Below are positions 1-10,461 of a stretch of 64,000 bases of DNA, in pieces. The position numbers were made by a program, and so were the translations under genes. Under the pieces are notes generated by a model, which did not search any database, had not been told where the DNA came from, and was given only the letters and a program-made list of their open reading frames with translations. The DNA comes from Punica granatum. Taxonomy: Eukaryota; Streptophyta; Magnoliopsida; Myrtales; Lythraceae. The stretch is from NCBI RefSeq assembly GCF_007655135.1, contig NC_045132.1, positions 11,656,001 to 11,720,000 of the forward strand. The letters are read 5' to 3'. Numbering within the stretch: position 1 is the stretch's first letter; each line of letters opens with the position of its first letter.

Positions 1-269
1 CGTGCCGTGCCCGGAGCTCGCGTGCCAAGCCGTTCTCCCGCGACTAGCCGCGGCTGTTTTCTCTCGGATTGCTCACTTCCGCGACTTCAAGCCGAGTCTT
101 GCGACTCCCACGGCCACTTCTCCGACTCCTTCCTCGTGTTCCGAGGCTAGGTAAGACTCCTCTATGACTTAGAGAAGCTATGTTCTTCGATATTTGTTTG
201 ATATGGGGTGTTAGGGGCTCATTTCGCATGATTTTCCTTAGATCCCGGGTTTGGCCCTTGAGCAACTTC

Positions 270-880
270 GTGAACCATCCGACTTCGAAATGAGCTGCAA
301 TTTTTACCACAGACACTTGATGTTATTTTAAGTCCCCATACAAAATTTCAGATTTCTCTGTGCACTGGATCTCCGGATAAAAAATGTTTACCCGTTATTT
401 CGGTATTCTCGGCCAGATTTTGATATGTCTCGTGAACCATCCGAGTTCGAAATGAGCTGAAATTTTTACCACAGACACTTGATGTTATTTTAAGTCCCCA
501 TACAAAATTTCAGATTTTTCTGTGCACTGGATCTCCGGATAAAAAATGTTTACCCGTTATTTCGGTATTCTCGGCCAGATTTTGATATGTCTCGTGAACC
601 ATCCGAGTTCGAAATGAGCTGAAATTTTTACCACAGACACTTGATGTTATTTTAAGTCCCCATACAAAATTTCAGATTTTTCTGTGCACTGGATCTCCGG
701 ATAAAAAATGTTTACCCGTTATTTCGGTGTTTCCGGTCTGATTTTGATAGATCTCGCGAACCATCCGACTTCAAAATGAACTGAAATTTTTACCACACAT
801 TCCTGATGTTATTTTAAGGTTCCACACAAAATTTCATATTTTTATGGGCGCTGAAACTCCAAATAAAAATTATTTACCGA
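270..880 (+). repeat. 162-bp tandem repeat in E1 5' LTR (three units plus a diverged fourth)
   Basis: Units begin with GTGAACCATCC at about 270, 432 and 594, and a diverged one at about 756, giving a period of 162 bp. Each unit contains the inverted repeat CTGAAATTTT / AAAATTTCAG separated by about 45 nt. The array sits where other A-type LTRs in the window have long hairpin modules. It has no coding potential. Confidence 0.9.
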
Positions 881-2220
881 ACTTTTCGTATATTTGACAA
901 ATCAGATCACACTGTTTTTTTGGGTCTAATTTAGCCCTCTCCAAACTGAATCTAGATCCAAAATAGACCCCTTGACCCTGATCCGACTCTGTTTTCATGT
1001 TTATTACATTTACGATTTACCTCGTTTTTCGTGCCGATGCCATTTTATTGATTCCATTATATATCATGTTTGTGTTTATATTACATGTTTATTTGTGATT
1101 CCAAGACCATGGTGGCATCGACTTTGTAAATGTGTGTGTTCTTATTATGTTTGGCGTCTTACGCATGCAAGAAACGATTAAAACCGATTCTTGTAATTGA
1201 TTGCAATTATATTTTTTGTTTAAATCATTAGCTTCACGATTAATTTACATGTTAGGCGCATTAACCCCGAACAATCATCTCATTAGCCCATAATAATCAA
1301 GGTTTAACTCCTCAATCACTAAACCATTCCACAAACGAGAAATGGGACGCATCATTTGATTAATTAAATCACTCGGACTAAATAATTGGACAAATTGAAT
1401 ATTAATTCGTAAACGTATCGATGGTTCATGGAACGGCGGAAATGCCCTTTTCCTTAAAAGCTCATAATTTCAAAACATCGAGACGTGTAACACGAATAGA
1501 ATCGTGTCTAGCAAGTACTCGCGTACTATGACTCGAGTCCGGGCCCAATTTGAGGCGGCTCGAGTCGAGATGCGCGAGTCCTCTTTAGACCTCTTCGTGT
1601 CACACGATCTTTAATTTATATATGAACATCACATGTTTTACCACTCAAGGGCATAGTCGTCATTCCGTGATTCATCGATATCCTAGGCTTTAGGGAGTCG
1701 GAAACACCTCGATCTATGGACGGAAAGGGACGGCCCGTTCGGGTGCGAGTTTCATTCGTACGGCCCATTCCGTTCACTTTCGGTGTTTCTATCTTCCTAT
1801 CGTAGATTCGGTGGTGAACCTTTTTATTTCAGTTGAAAAAGACGAAGAACCGGATTAATCATGTACTTGACTTAAATAAACATTAGATAATGGATAGGTG
1901 GAATATTAGATTCCAATCTAGAGTCAAAACACGAGTTTGGCTAATTCAGTGAAACCGCAGTGACACTTAACTGAATAAGAGTCATAAAACAAACACACAC
2001 ATGTAATCGGCTTAGAACCTTATCCTAGCCCGCCCTCTATGTTTGCCTAGGTTAGATGCATTGTTTGCCAATCAACCACGGGTAATAACTGATTAAATCA
2101 CGTACATTCGACTTAATACACCACTTGTCTGTATTCATCGACAATTGTCAGTTGCTTTCTGTATCGTGTCAGTTACATCAGTTTTCTTCCGTTTTATTCT
2201 TGCTTTTGATGATTTATTGC

Positions 2221-2236
2221 GGTTCGGGCCCGAACC
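2221..2236 (+). other. Perfect 16-bp palindrome upstream of the mini-hairpins (E1 5' LTR)
   Basis: GGTTCGGGCCCGAACC is its own reverse complement. A CACGTG core follows within about 10 bases. The same palindrome lies in the E1 3' LTR and both E10 LTRs; near-palindromic or different palindromic versions occupy this place in E3, E8 and E5. The role is unknown; an RNA dimerisation contact is speculation. Confidence 0.7.
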
Positions 2237-2253
2237 CATAAGTCACGTGTTGC

Positions 2254-2299
2254 ATGGGGTCCAACGCCCCAAATCACCGAACACGAGGTCCAACGCCTC
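2254..2299 (+). other. Paired mini-hairpins with TCCAACG loop (E1 5' LTR)
   Basis: Two hairpins lie 29 bp apart: GGGG-TCCAACG-CCCC and GAGG-TCCAACG-CCTC. The loop is identical while the second stem pair changes from G-C to A-T on both sides. This is the covariation expected of a selected stem-loop. See the matching blocks in the other LTRs. Confidence 0.7.
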
Positions 2300-3277
2300 T
2301 TAACTCACCGAGCGCGTGCAACCCGAGTGCGGAATGGGATCTAGCCTCGATTCACCGTCACACTCCGAATACGGCCTATGTGGAAGGCGGATTTGGATTG
2401 AGCGCGTGAAACGTGTTTAGATATCACCCGGGAGCTCGATCGATCCAACGGTTACAGTGGAAACAAGTCGTTTTTCTGCAAACCGACGGTTCGATCGGAC
2501 CCGACCCTCGGCTCTTTGAGCCCGCGTTGCCTTAATTTATTTATCGGTTATTCAAAATACACGGTGAGCAGAAGCGGAATAGTGGCCCAATGCAAACCGA
2601 TCGGGATCCATTTACTTATTCGGTTATACTTTGTAATTGTTCGAGAGAACATTGTGAGGATTCTATTTGTATGTTCATTCATCTCCTTGTAAGGATCCCC
2701 GATCGGTGAGCGAGAGGTCCGAGTGCTGGATCAGTTAAGTTGGTCTATCGCCACCAAAGGGTGAGTAAGCTTGGATACTCGTGGTTTCGGTTCACGCAGG
2801 GAATCAACCATCACGGTTCGATGAACTGTAACGCTAAGATAGTGAACCGACTCCTCGATGCACAAGCCTACTCATCTTTCGGACTCTTGGTCCAACTTGA
2901 TCAATTCATCGAATTTACGGTGTCAAAACGGGCGAGTCGAGCGCAACTCTAAATCACGCGGTAAATAAACAAAATGGCAAGCCTAGCAAGCTAGAGTACC
3001 GAGAGGGCGTGCGGGATATAGGCCCGCACGTAATAGAACCCCCGAATTCGGAATTTTTGGTTCCGTACGACCATTGCCTTAGCATTTAGGTGTACCCCGT
3101 ACCCCTAGACCCGGGTAACTTGCCGGCCCTCGACCCTCGGGTCGTAAATTGGCAAGTGGCGACTCCTTCTCACGTGCGTCCGCCGCGCGTCCCCGGGAAG
3201 GTGGACACTCCCAAGCCGCGTTTGCTTAGGCGCGCGCATGCGTGCCCCGACGAGATGAAATTCGGGTGCGCAGAGCT

Positions 3278-3296
3278 TGGCGACTCCACTGGGGAC
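3278..3296 (+). other. Primer binding site, tRNA-Arg type (E1)
   Basis: TGGCGACTCCACTGGGGAC follows the 5' LTR by three bases. It is complementary to the 3' CCA end and acceptor/T-arm of plant tRNA-Arg, with one difference (A for G at position 11) from the E5 PBS. This is the minus-strand priming site for reverse transcription. Confidence 0.88.
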
Positions 3297-4978
3297 ATCT
3301 AGAGGGTTCGGGCTCAATCCCGTTTGCTTGCTTGCTTGTTTATTTACTGCTTTCCGTCGTTTACGGCTTATCTACTTACGCACATTTATTTCACGCATGC
3401 ATTGCATATCATGCTAGCTTTAGGTGCCTTGTCCGAAATCCCACGGGCGCCAAAATAGGAAGCTAGGTTAGTCAGAGGTTTCGAGTAAGGGAACGGATTG
3501 AGTCGGCTATGCCACCGAACCAGGCCCCAAAGATCCTCGCTCGATTTCAAGGAATTCACACCCTTGAGTCGGGAGCCCCCATCCATAGATAGCACGGTCC
3601 TTGTAGCACCGAACCATGCATCGTGCTATGCCTCCATGCAAGCCTTCAACCCGACGCCGACAACAGTCCATCGAGTCGGCCTGCGTGCCACTTGAGTCTT
3701 TTCCATTTCAAGAGCGATGTACATGTAATTTCTATTAAGCCGTGGGCATTTACTCTCTTCGCACACATGCATCATGCAATTTTCAAAAAATAGGACGTCA
3801 TTCATGTTGACGAGTCCTAGGCGGATTTTCCTGTCGTCTTGGTAAGGGACACCTTGCTCGGCCTCCTGCCCGCGCCTCGGCAGAGTCCACCAGAACACAA
3901 GAACCTTGCCGACCCGCCACGAAATGCAGATGGCGTATACTCTGGGACAGCATGATCGACCTCATCAACACTAGGTTCGATCACCGAGAGGTCGCTGAGG
4001 AACGAAGAACTCGCCGGCCAACCACCTCAGAGGGAGCTCTCCCAAACTCGTGCCAAGATGCAGAGATGCGGTCAGGAGCTCGCTTGAGCGAACGCCGCCC
4101 TGGAGAGGTCTAGGAAAGGGCCTCATGAAGACCCACACATGCACTCTAGGATAGATATCTCCGCAAGGCCCTCGCCTAGACCCGGTGCTTTCCAAGGCGG
4201 CGCTCGCTCAAACCCCGAGTGTGGTGGCAAATTAGCTTAAGGCTCTATTTTACAAAATTTGCATTGTACTTTGAACCTTTCGAGTCAATGTGAACGACAA
4301 CATTAGCTTTTGAAAACTCACGCGTTGCACGCATCCTATTTATTTACTATTTTACACGAGAATTAACACTACCACACGGTAGACAAAGTTGTGACAGCCT
4401 TTGCAGGTGGATCTCTCGTGGTCCTCACCCTTCCTCCACGGCGAGACGATCAGTAGCTCAAGGGCCAACCATCTAAGCAACACTAACTCCCCATTAATCC
4501 CGCGCAATCGATTACGTCATTGCATGGTTGAGCACATGTCCCTCGATGCTACAAGTGCTTCCACCAGCACAACAGTGTGCCCTTTCCGCGTCGTGCGAGC
4601 ACACCCCTACCTTGCCCATGCACGCATCCTCGACACACCTTGTGCATATCCCTCAGCGCGCTCGCACGACACCTACCAGGCTAGTTCAATCCCCTAAGCC
4701 CTTACGCTGAAATCGCGAATATAGTTTGCTCCTTCATTGTTTTCTTTCCCATTGTAGAAAATTCTACACAAGAAGACAGCATGAATACTGATCGACCACA
4801 ATTGAGACAACAAACGTCTTACATCCATCCAACTCCTTGGGATTTCAACACTAAGTCCTCATCCCTGCTCCACAAAGCAAGACCGCAAGCAAATCAGCGT
4901 CACCGCATTGCAGCGCCTCACGCTATTCCTCAGCATTGACCTTTGCTTTCGCATTTCTTGCACTTTCCTATCAACCCC
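3297..4978 (+). other. E1 internal leader region, non-coding
   Basis: No convincing coding sequence is visible; open frames here are under about 100 codons, overlap on both strands and resemble no gag protein. The stretch is conserved in reverse orientation at 58150-59826 (E10) and in part at 17170-18780 (E2) and 24076-24420 (E3). Well-conserved words include the block around 3540-3600. About 4400-4700 corresponds to the segment that is tandemly amplified in E2 at 17711-18092. Confidence 0.75.
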
Positions 4979-5855
4979 GCATTTACTGCATCGGGCTTCG
5001 GCCCCGCATCGGGCTCCGGCCCTGCATCGGGCTCCGGCCCCGCATTTATTGCATCAGGTTTCGGCCCCGCATCGGGCTCCATCCCTGCATCGGGCTCCGG
5101 CCTCGCATTTACTACATCGGGCTTCGGCCCCGCATCGGGCTCCGGCCCTGCATCGGGCTCCGGCCCCGCATTTACTGCATCGGGCCTCGGCCCCGCATCG
5201 GGCTCCGGCCCCGCATTTATTGCATCGGGCCTCGGCCCCGCATCGGGCTCCGGCCCCGCATTTATTGCATCGGGCTTCGGCCCCGCATCAGGCTCGGGCC
5301 CCGCATTTACTGCATCGGGCCTCGGCCTCGCATCGGGCTCCGGCCCCGCATTTACTGCATCGGGCCTCGGCCTCGCATAGGGCTTCGGCCCCGCATCGGG
5401 CTCCGGCCCCGCATTTACTGCATCGGGCTTCGGCCCCGCATCGGGCTCCGACCCTGCATTTACTGCATTGGGCTTCAGCCCCGCATCGGGCTCCAGCCCT
5501 ACATCGGGCTCCGGCCTCACATTTATTGCATTGGGCTTCGGCCCCGCATCGGGCTCCGACCCTGCATCGGGCTCCGGCCCTGCATTTACTGCATCGGGCT
5601 CCGACCCTGCATCGGGCTTCGACCCCGCATTTACTGCATTAGGCTTCGACCATACATCGGCCTCTGGCCCTGCATTTACTTTTGGGTTTCGGCCCTGCAG
5701 CGGGCTCCGGCCCCATTTTTAGGCTTCGGCCCCGCATCGGGCCTCGATCTTGCATTTACTGCTTTCGGGCCTTGGTCCTACATTTACTGCTTTCGGGCCC
5801 CGGCCCAGTATTTACTGCTTTTAGGTTTTGACACCTCGCATCTACTGCTTTTTGG
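4979..5855 (+). repeat. Minisatellite array 1 in E1 (UNCG-hairpin units)
   Basis: About 38 degenerate units of an 18-bp word, GCATCGGGCTYCGGCCCY, are interspersed with GCATTTACT/GCATTTATT spacers. Roughly half of the units contain GGGC-TTCG-GCCC or GGGC-TCCG-GCCC, i.e. a C(UNCG)G tetraloop on a GC stem in RNA. Several frames stay open across the array (up to 355 codons) because the repeat lacks stops; their products are simple repeats and I do not call them genes. Much shorter versions occupy the same place in E2 and E10. Confidence 0.92.
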
Positions 5856-8800
5856 CTCATCTAAAGTCAAAAATCGACTTGGATTCAAATTCACCCAAGC
5901 GATACTCCGAGGAGCAAGTCTAATCCTTCAACCGCAAAAGATCACAAGCAACGGCTCTGACGAACAGAGCATGGCCCTGCCCACCCGCCGCGAGAGTCAC
6001 TAGCACGGTCACATCTCCGACCGAAGAATGATCCCTGCCCACCCTCCACTGTGGCCATCAACCAGCCACTAGGGCAACATGCACTTTTCCCTAAACTCTC
6101 TTTTTACATTTATCTTAATACATTCCCAAGCGGACTCCGGACAAGAAAGGGGCATTAGGACAGTTCTCAGGACGCCCTATTGGTTTTGTCGGAATTGTTC
6201 GATTCGTCGGTCCTCCTGGGATCCGGCTTCTCGAGCCTTCCCTAGGACGGCTATGCATGCCAACCAGCAATTGGGGAAAGTACACCTATACGGCTCACGA
6301 TCACAGTCTGACCACCCCAGGGTGGTGATGATTAGACTCCCGGAATTGAGTGTCCCCCACGCGCGGCACCCACGGGTCGCGCGCTGGATGAGGGAACCTC
6401 CCATGGGTCCACCTTACATTTCTTACCACACATTCCACCGCATAATCGCCTAATGCATCATCCTCTTTGTCATCCTTCACAGGGACACGCCAGTCGCGGG
6501 CGAAGAGCGATGCGCGGGTTCACACGTCCCCGAGAACTCCTATCGGGTCTTTCTTCCTATACTTTAGTAGGGAAGGGCCCGACAAGGAGGTACCCCCTAT
6601 GAAGCCGACGACGGAAGCATCCGAACGAGCTGCATGCCTTCAGCGCAACCGTCTCAATCGACAAACAAACATGCCTATCGGCTTCGAGAGCACACCTTTC
6701 CGGCGTACAACTGATGCTGGAACCACAAGCACGATCGGGGACGATGGTTGTACAAGACGCCCGACACAAATCACAAAGACCGGGGCATCCCCGTCCAACA
6801 TTCACGCGGAGGCAACCTTGGTCACCCACGCTCCTGGGGCAATTTTGTTTTCGTTTTAGACAATAGGGGAAAGGACTTGTAAAGTTTGCAAGGACAAAAG
6901 ACGAGAAGTTCGGCTTTTGAGTGCACAAGCATCAGACTTCTGAGAAAACCAGCCCTCACAAAATTGGGCTAGGACAACAAAGTACATTAAGTCTCCATGG
7001 GGCGAAGCAAACAAAAGCAGCCTCGATGATGCAAAGTCGAGGAGTTTCAAACAAGTACAAGGGGCACAATACAGACCCCAGCTGCGAGAAAAAAAACAGA
7101 GCGAAAAGAAGCGGGATAAACCCGCCAATGAAGAGAGAGAGAAAAGAAGCGGGAAAAACCCGCCAATAAAAAATGGGGCAATTCCGAGGTTCACCAAAAG
7201 CACCGGCACCCCCGATCCAAAAGAAATGAACAAATCCCAACAAAAAGGGAAGCAGCAGTCGCAACTCCTCGACGGAGACAGAGCGTAACGCACTCGAACG
7301 TCGAATCATTCGAGCACTTCGCCCTTGCAAACTCGAGAGATAAAAGAATCGAGCCCGCTAGGTCGAAAACCCCTCGGGGCGACCTAGGCAAAAGCTAGGG
7401 CAAAAGAGAGGCATGACCGAAAATCCCGAGGCGGGCGGTCGTGGCAAAAGGAGAGTTCATCCCCTTTAGGTTAAGAGGTGCGGCCCCGAGGTGGGTGACC
7501 GTAGTAAAAGGAGAGCAAAACGAGAGATAAACAAAACAGCCACCCGAGGCTCTCGCACACTGCGCGAGCTAGGGATCCCCAAGGGAAATGGCCAGGATGT
7601 CTACTCCAACGCGATCCCCGATCGGCTCTTCAACATAACTCAACTTTCCAAGGCGGATTCTTCCCCAGGCGTAGTGGACAACCGAGCACGCCATCCGAGG
7701 AGTTTGGCGCAGCCCACACCGCGGAAAGACAAAAAGGGGGTACATTTCGCTGCAGGCGTGAACCCGTGTATTCTTTTAGCTTGGGGCAACGTGCTCTCTA
7801 AGCTTTCTCTTTTCTCCTTGTCATTTACATAACTCCAAAATGGGTCACAACCACCCTTCAATCGGCTACCACAAAGCCAAAATCCTAGACATTTCTTTCA
7901 AGGAGTCTAGTCATAACACTCTGAAAATGACTAGACCGAGGTCTGACCAAATTTGAACAAAATTCCCCATGCGGGTTACAAATGCAGCCGCCCTACGGCA
8001 CCTTGATAAGAAGGGTCCTAAGTTCACAGGCGTGTCGAACAACCGATAGAGCCGCTTGGGCACCTTTGAGACCGTCTCGATATGCCCATGCAAGGCCAAC
8101 AGGAGCCCCGGAGGCCTCACATCGGGGCCTCTGAAAGCGGGATCCCATTCGCATCGCTAAAACAAAAACTCTTTGCGGGTCGCTCAGGCGACCCGAAACT
8201 AAAGAGCATGCGTCTCAAAGACATCTTTTTACCCACGCTTACACGTTGTTAGTAACCTCCATGACTTACTAATGATGTCAGGATCACAAGTACAACAAAC
8301 GCGGGAACTACGGCAGACTCTGATTCCCGACTCCTCGGGATACGTAGGCACTCTACCCCAGAGTTCGAATCCCTCATCGCACAACCGGGCGTCCCTAGCG
8401 AACTACAATCGTCACTGGTGACAGAGCTGACATCCGGCAGGGCAAAGAGTAACCGCCCTAGCAGCAAAGCCGGCTTCCGGCAGATCAAACACACCGCCAC
8501 CCCAAGGGCAAAGCATCGACGAAGCAACTTCATCGCAGCAGCAACGCCAATCTACAGCAGATCAACACCTTCGGGACAGCATCAGCCCTGTACACTTGGC
8601 GCGCGCCACTGTCCACATGACTAACGAAGAGTTATGCTCTTCTCTGCAGATACGCATGGAACCCCGGGGGGCATCTCCCTCCTGACGAGCACGCGATTGG
8701 CTTGTGCGACAGATTGGGGATTCGAACCGAGTGGAAGGCATAACAGAGAATTCTCTTGGCCCTAACTCAAGGAAAAGACAGATAACAAGCTCGATTTGGA

Positions 8801-8881
8801 ACGGGACAGTCTACCTCTGCCGACATCCCCGACGAACTACTTGGCATCCTTTCCCGCCCTTACTTTCCCTTGCTCTCTATC
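5856..8881 (+). other. E1 central internal region, conserved non-coding
   Basis: About 3 kb without a recognisable gene. It is conserved in reverse orientation in E10 (55290-58013) and, for its first part, in E2 (15686-16950). That is about as well conserved as the rest of the element although no protein family can be recognised on either strand. A duplicated 31-nt motif lies at 7425-7515. I infer RNA-level or packaging roles rather than coding, without direct evidence. Confidence 0.7.
7425..7515 (+). repeat. Duplicated 31-nt motif, 60-nt spacing (E1)
   Basis: Two copies of a motif beginning CCCGAGGYGGGYG and ending AAAAGGAGAG start at 7425 and 7485. Both copies and the exact 60-nt spacing are kept in the inverted E10 copy at 56130 and 56190. 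Confidence 0.75.
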
Positions 8882-10204
8882 CACTTTATCGCTTTCCGGA
8901 CTTCGCGTCCACGGACTTCGAGTCCACGGACTTCGCGTCCACTTTATCGCTTTCCGGACTTCGCGTCCACTTTACTGCTTTCCGGACTTCGCGTCCACGG
9001 ACATCGCGTCCACGGACTTCGCGTCCATTTTACTGCTTTCCTCGAGCTTCGGCCTAGTGACTTTATCGCTTTCCGGACTTCGCGTCCACGGACTTCGCGT
9101 CCATTTTACTGCTTTCCTCGGGTTTCGGCCTAGTGACTTTACTACTTTCCGGACTTCGCGTCCACGGACTTCGCGTCCATTTTACTGCTTTCCTCGGGCT
9201 TCGGCCTAGTGACTTTATCGCTTTCCGGACTTCGCGTCCACGGACTTCGCGTCCATTTTACTGCTTTCCTCGGGCTTCGGCCTAGTGACTTTATCGCTTT
9301 CCGGACTTCGCGTCCACGTCTTTCGCGTCCATTTTACTGCTTTCCTCGGGCTTCGGCCTAGTGACTTTACTGCTTTCCGGACTTCGCGTCCACGGACTTC
9401 GCGTCCATTTTACTGCTTTCCTCGGGCTTCGGCCTAGTGACTTTATCGCTTTCCGGACTTCGCATCCACGGACTTCGCGTCCATTTTACTGCTTTCCTCG
9501 GGCTTCGGCCTAGTGACTTTACTGCTTTCCGGACTTCGCGTCCACGGACTTCGCGTCCATTTTACTGCTTTCCTCGGGCTTCGGCCTAGTGACTTTACTG
9601 CTTTCCGGACTTCGCGTCCACGGACTTCGCGTCCATTTTACTGCTTTCCTCGGGCTTCGGCCTAGTGACTTTATCGCTTTCCGGACTTCGCGTCCATTTT
9701 ACTGCTTTCTTCGGGTTTCGGCCTAGTGACTTTACTGCTTTCCGGACTTCGCGTCCATTTTACTGCTTTCCTCGGGCTTCGGCCTAGTGACTTTACTGCT
9801 TTCCGGACTTCGCGTCCATTTTACTGCTTTCCTCGGGCTTCGGCCTAGTGACTTTACTGTTTTCCGGACTTCGCGTCCATTTTACTGCTTTCCTCGGGCT
9901 TCGGCCTAGTGACTTTACTGCTTTCCGGACTTCGCGTCCATTTTACTGCTTTCCTCGGGCTTCGGCCTAGTGACTTTACTGTTTTCCGGACTTCGCGTCC
10001 ATTTTACTGCTTTCCTCGGGCTTCGGCCTAGTGACTTTACTGCTTTCCGGACTTCGCGTCCACGGACTTCGCGTCCATTTTACTGCTTTCCTCGGGCTTC
10101 GGCCTAGTGACTTTATCGCTTTCCGGACTTCGCGTCCACGGACTTCGCGTCCACTGCTTTCCGGACTTCGCGTCCACGGACTTCGCGTCCATTTTACTGC
10201 TTTC
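8882..10204 (+). repeat. Minisatellite array 2 in E1 (76-bp and 60-bp units)
   Basis: The main unit is 76 bp: TTTTACTGCTTTCC, CGGGCTTCGGCC, TAGTGACTTTA, then one or two copies of a 16-bp CGGACTTCGCGTCCA word. Loss of one 16-bp word gives the 60-bp variant, frequent from about 9670 to 10030. It shares TTTACTGC and CGGGCTTCGGCC with array 1, so the arrays are probably related. GGC-TTCG-GCC and GGAC-TTCGC-GTCC are hairpin-forming. It lies just upstream of the 3' LTR, the hypervariable region of Tat/Ogre elements known to spawn satellites. Reduced to a remnant in E10. Confidence 0.93.
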
Positions 10205-10447
10205 CACGGGCCTTGGCCCTGCACATGCTGTCGTATGGGGTTTAGACCCCTCATCTAAATTTCATAATGTTCGCTTCCTAATCAGGTGGTTACCCTATGA
10301 CAGGTCCGGGCACCTTCGCACATCCTCCCTAAGTATCCAACACGAGGGAGCAAGCTATCACAGAGAGCGATAACAGAAGCGGTCGCCGTGACCAAAAAGG
10401 GTGCCTCTCATGGTCTTTGGCTACATCCTCTAACCGAGCATGCAACC
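10205..10447 (+). other. E1 3' untranslated stretch before the polypurine tract
   Basis: Non-coding. The last part matches, in reverse, the first ~100 bases of the E10 interior (53862-53960), which fixes the 3' end of the interior in two independent copies. Confidence 0.7.
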
Positions 10448-10461
10448 AAAGAGGGGCAAGC
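10448..10461 (+). other. Polypurine tract (E1)
   Basis: AAAGAGGGGCAAGC directly abuts the TGTCAGCA start of the 3' LTR, as required for plus-strand priming. The same tract occurs inverted at the E10 3' LTR. Confidence 0.85.

Larger units (their letters stand above)
1..3274 (+). repeat. E1 5' LTR, 3' portion only
   Basis: Near-identical to the 3' LTR downstream. By comparison with that copy about 1.95 kb of U3, including the TATA-like box, lies left of the window. It contains a 162-bp tandem repeat, the palindrome plus mini-hairpin block, and the U5 end. The terminal bases read TGCGCAGA against TGCGCACA in the 3' LTR, one substitution. The high LTR identity implies a recent insertion. Confidence 0.92.

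Noticed and set aside
1..3274. Segmental duplication of 3.3 kb (repeated at 12412-15685)
   Set aside because: PBS after the first copy and polypurine tract before the second show it is an LTR pair.
4908..6003. Overlapping 355-, 244-, 196- and 145-codon frames
   Set aside because: They lie on array 1; open in three or more frames and both strands because of repeat composition. Products are periodic, and the array is short in E2 and E10.
8882..10204. CRISPR-like array of regularly spaced repeats
   Set aside because: Units are contiguous tandem repeats without unique spacers, in a plant repeat context.
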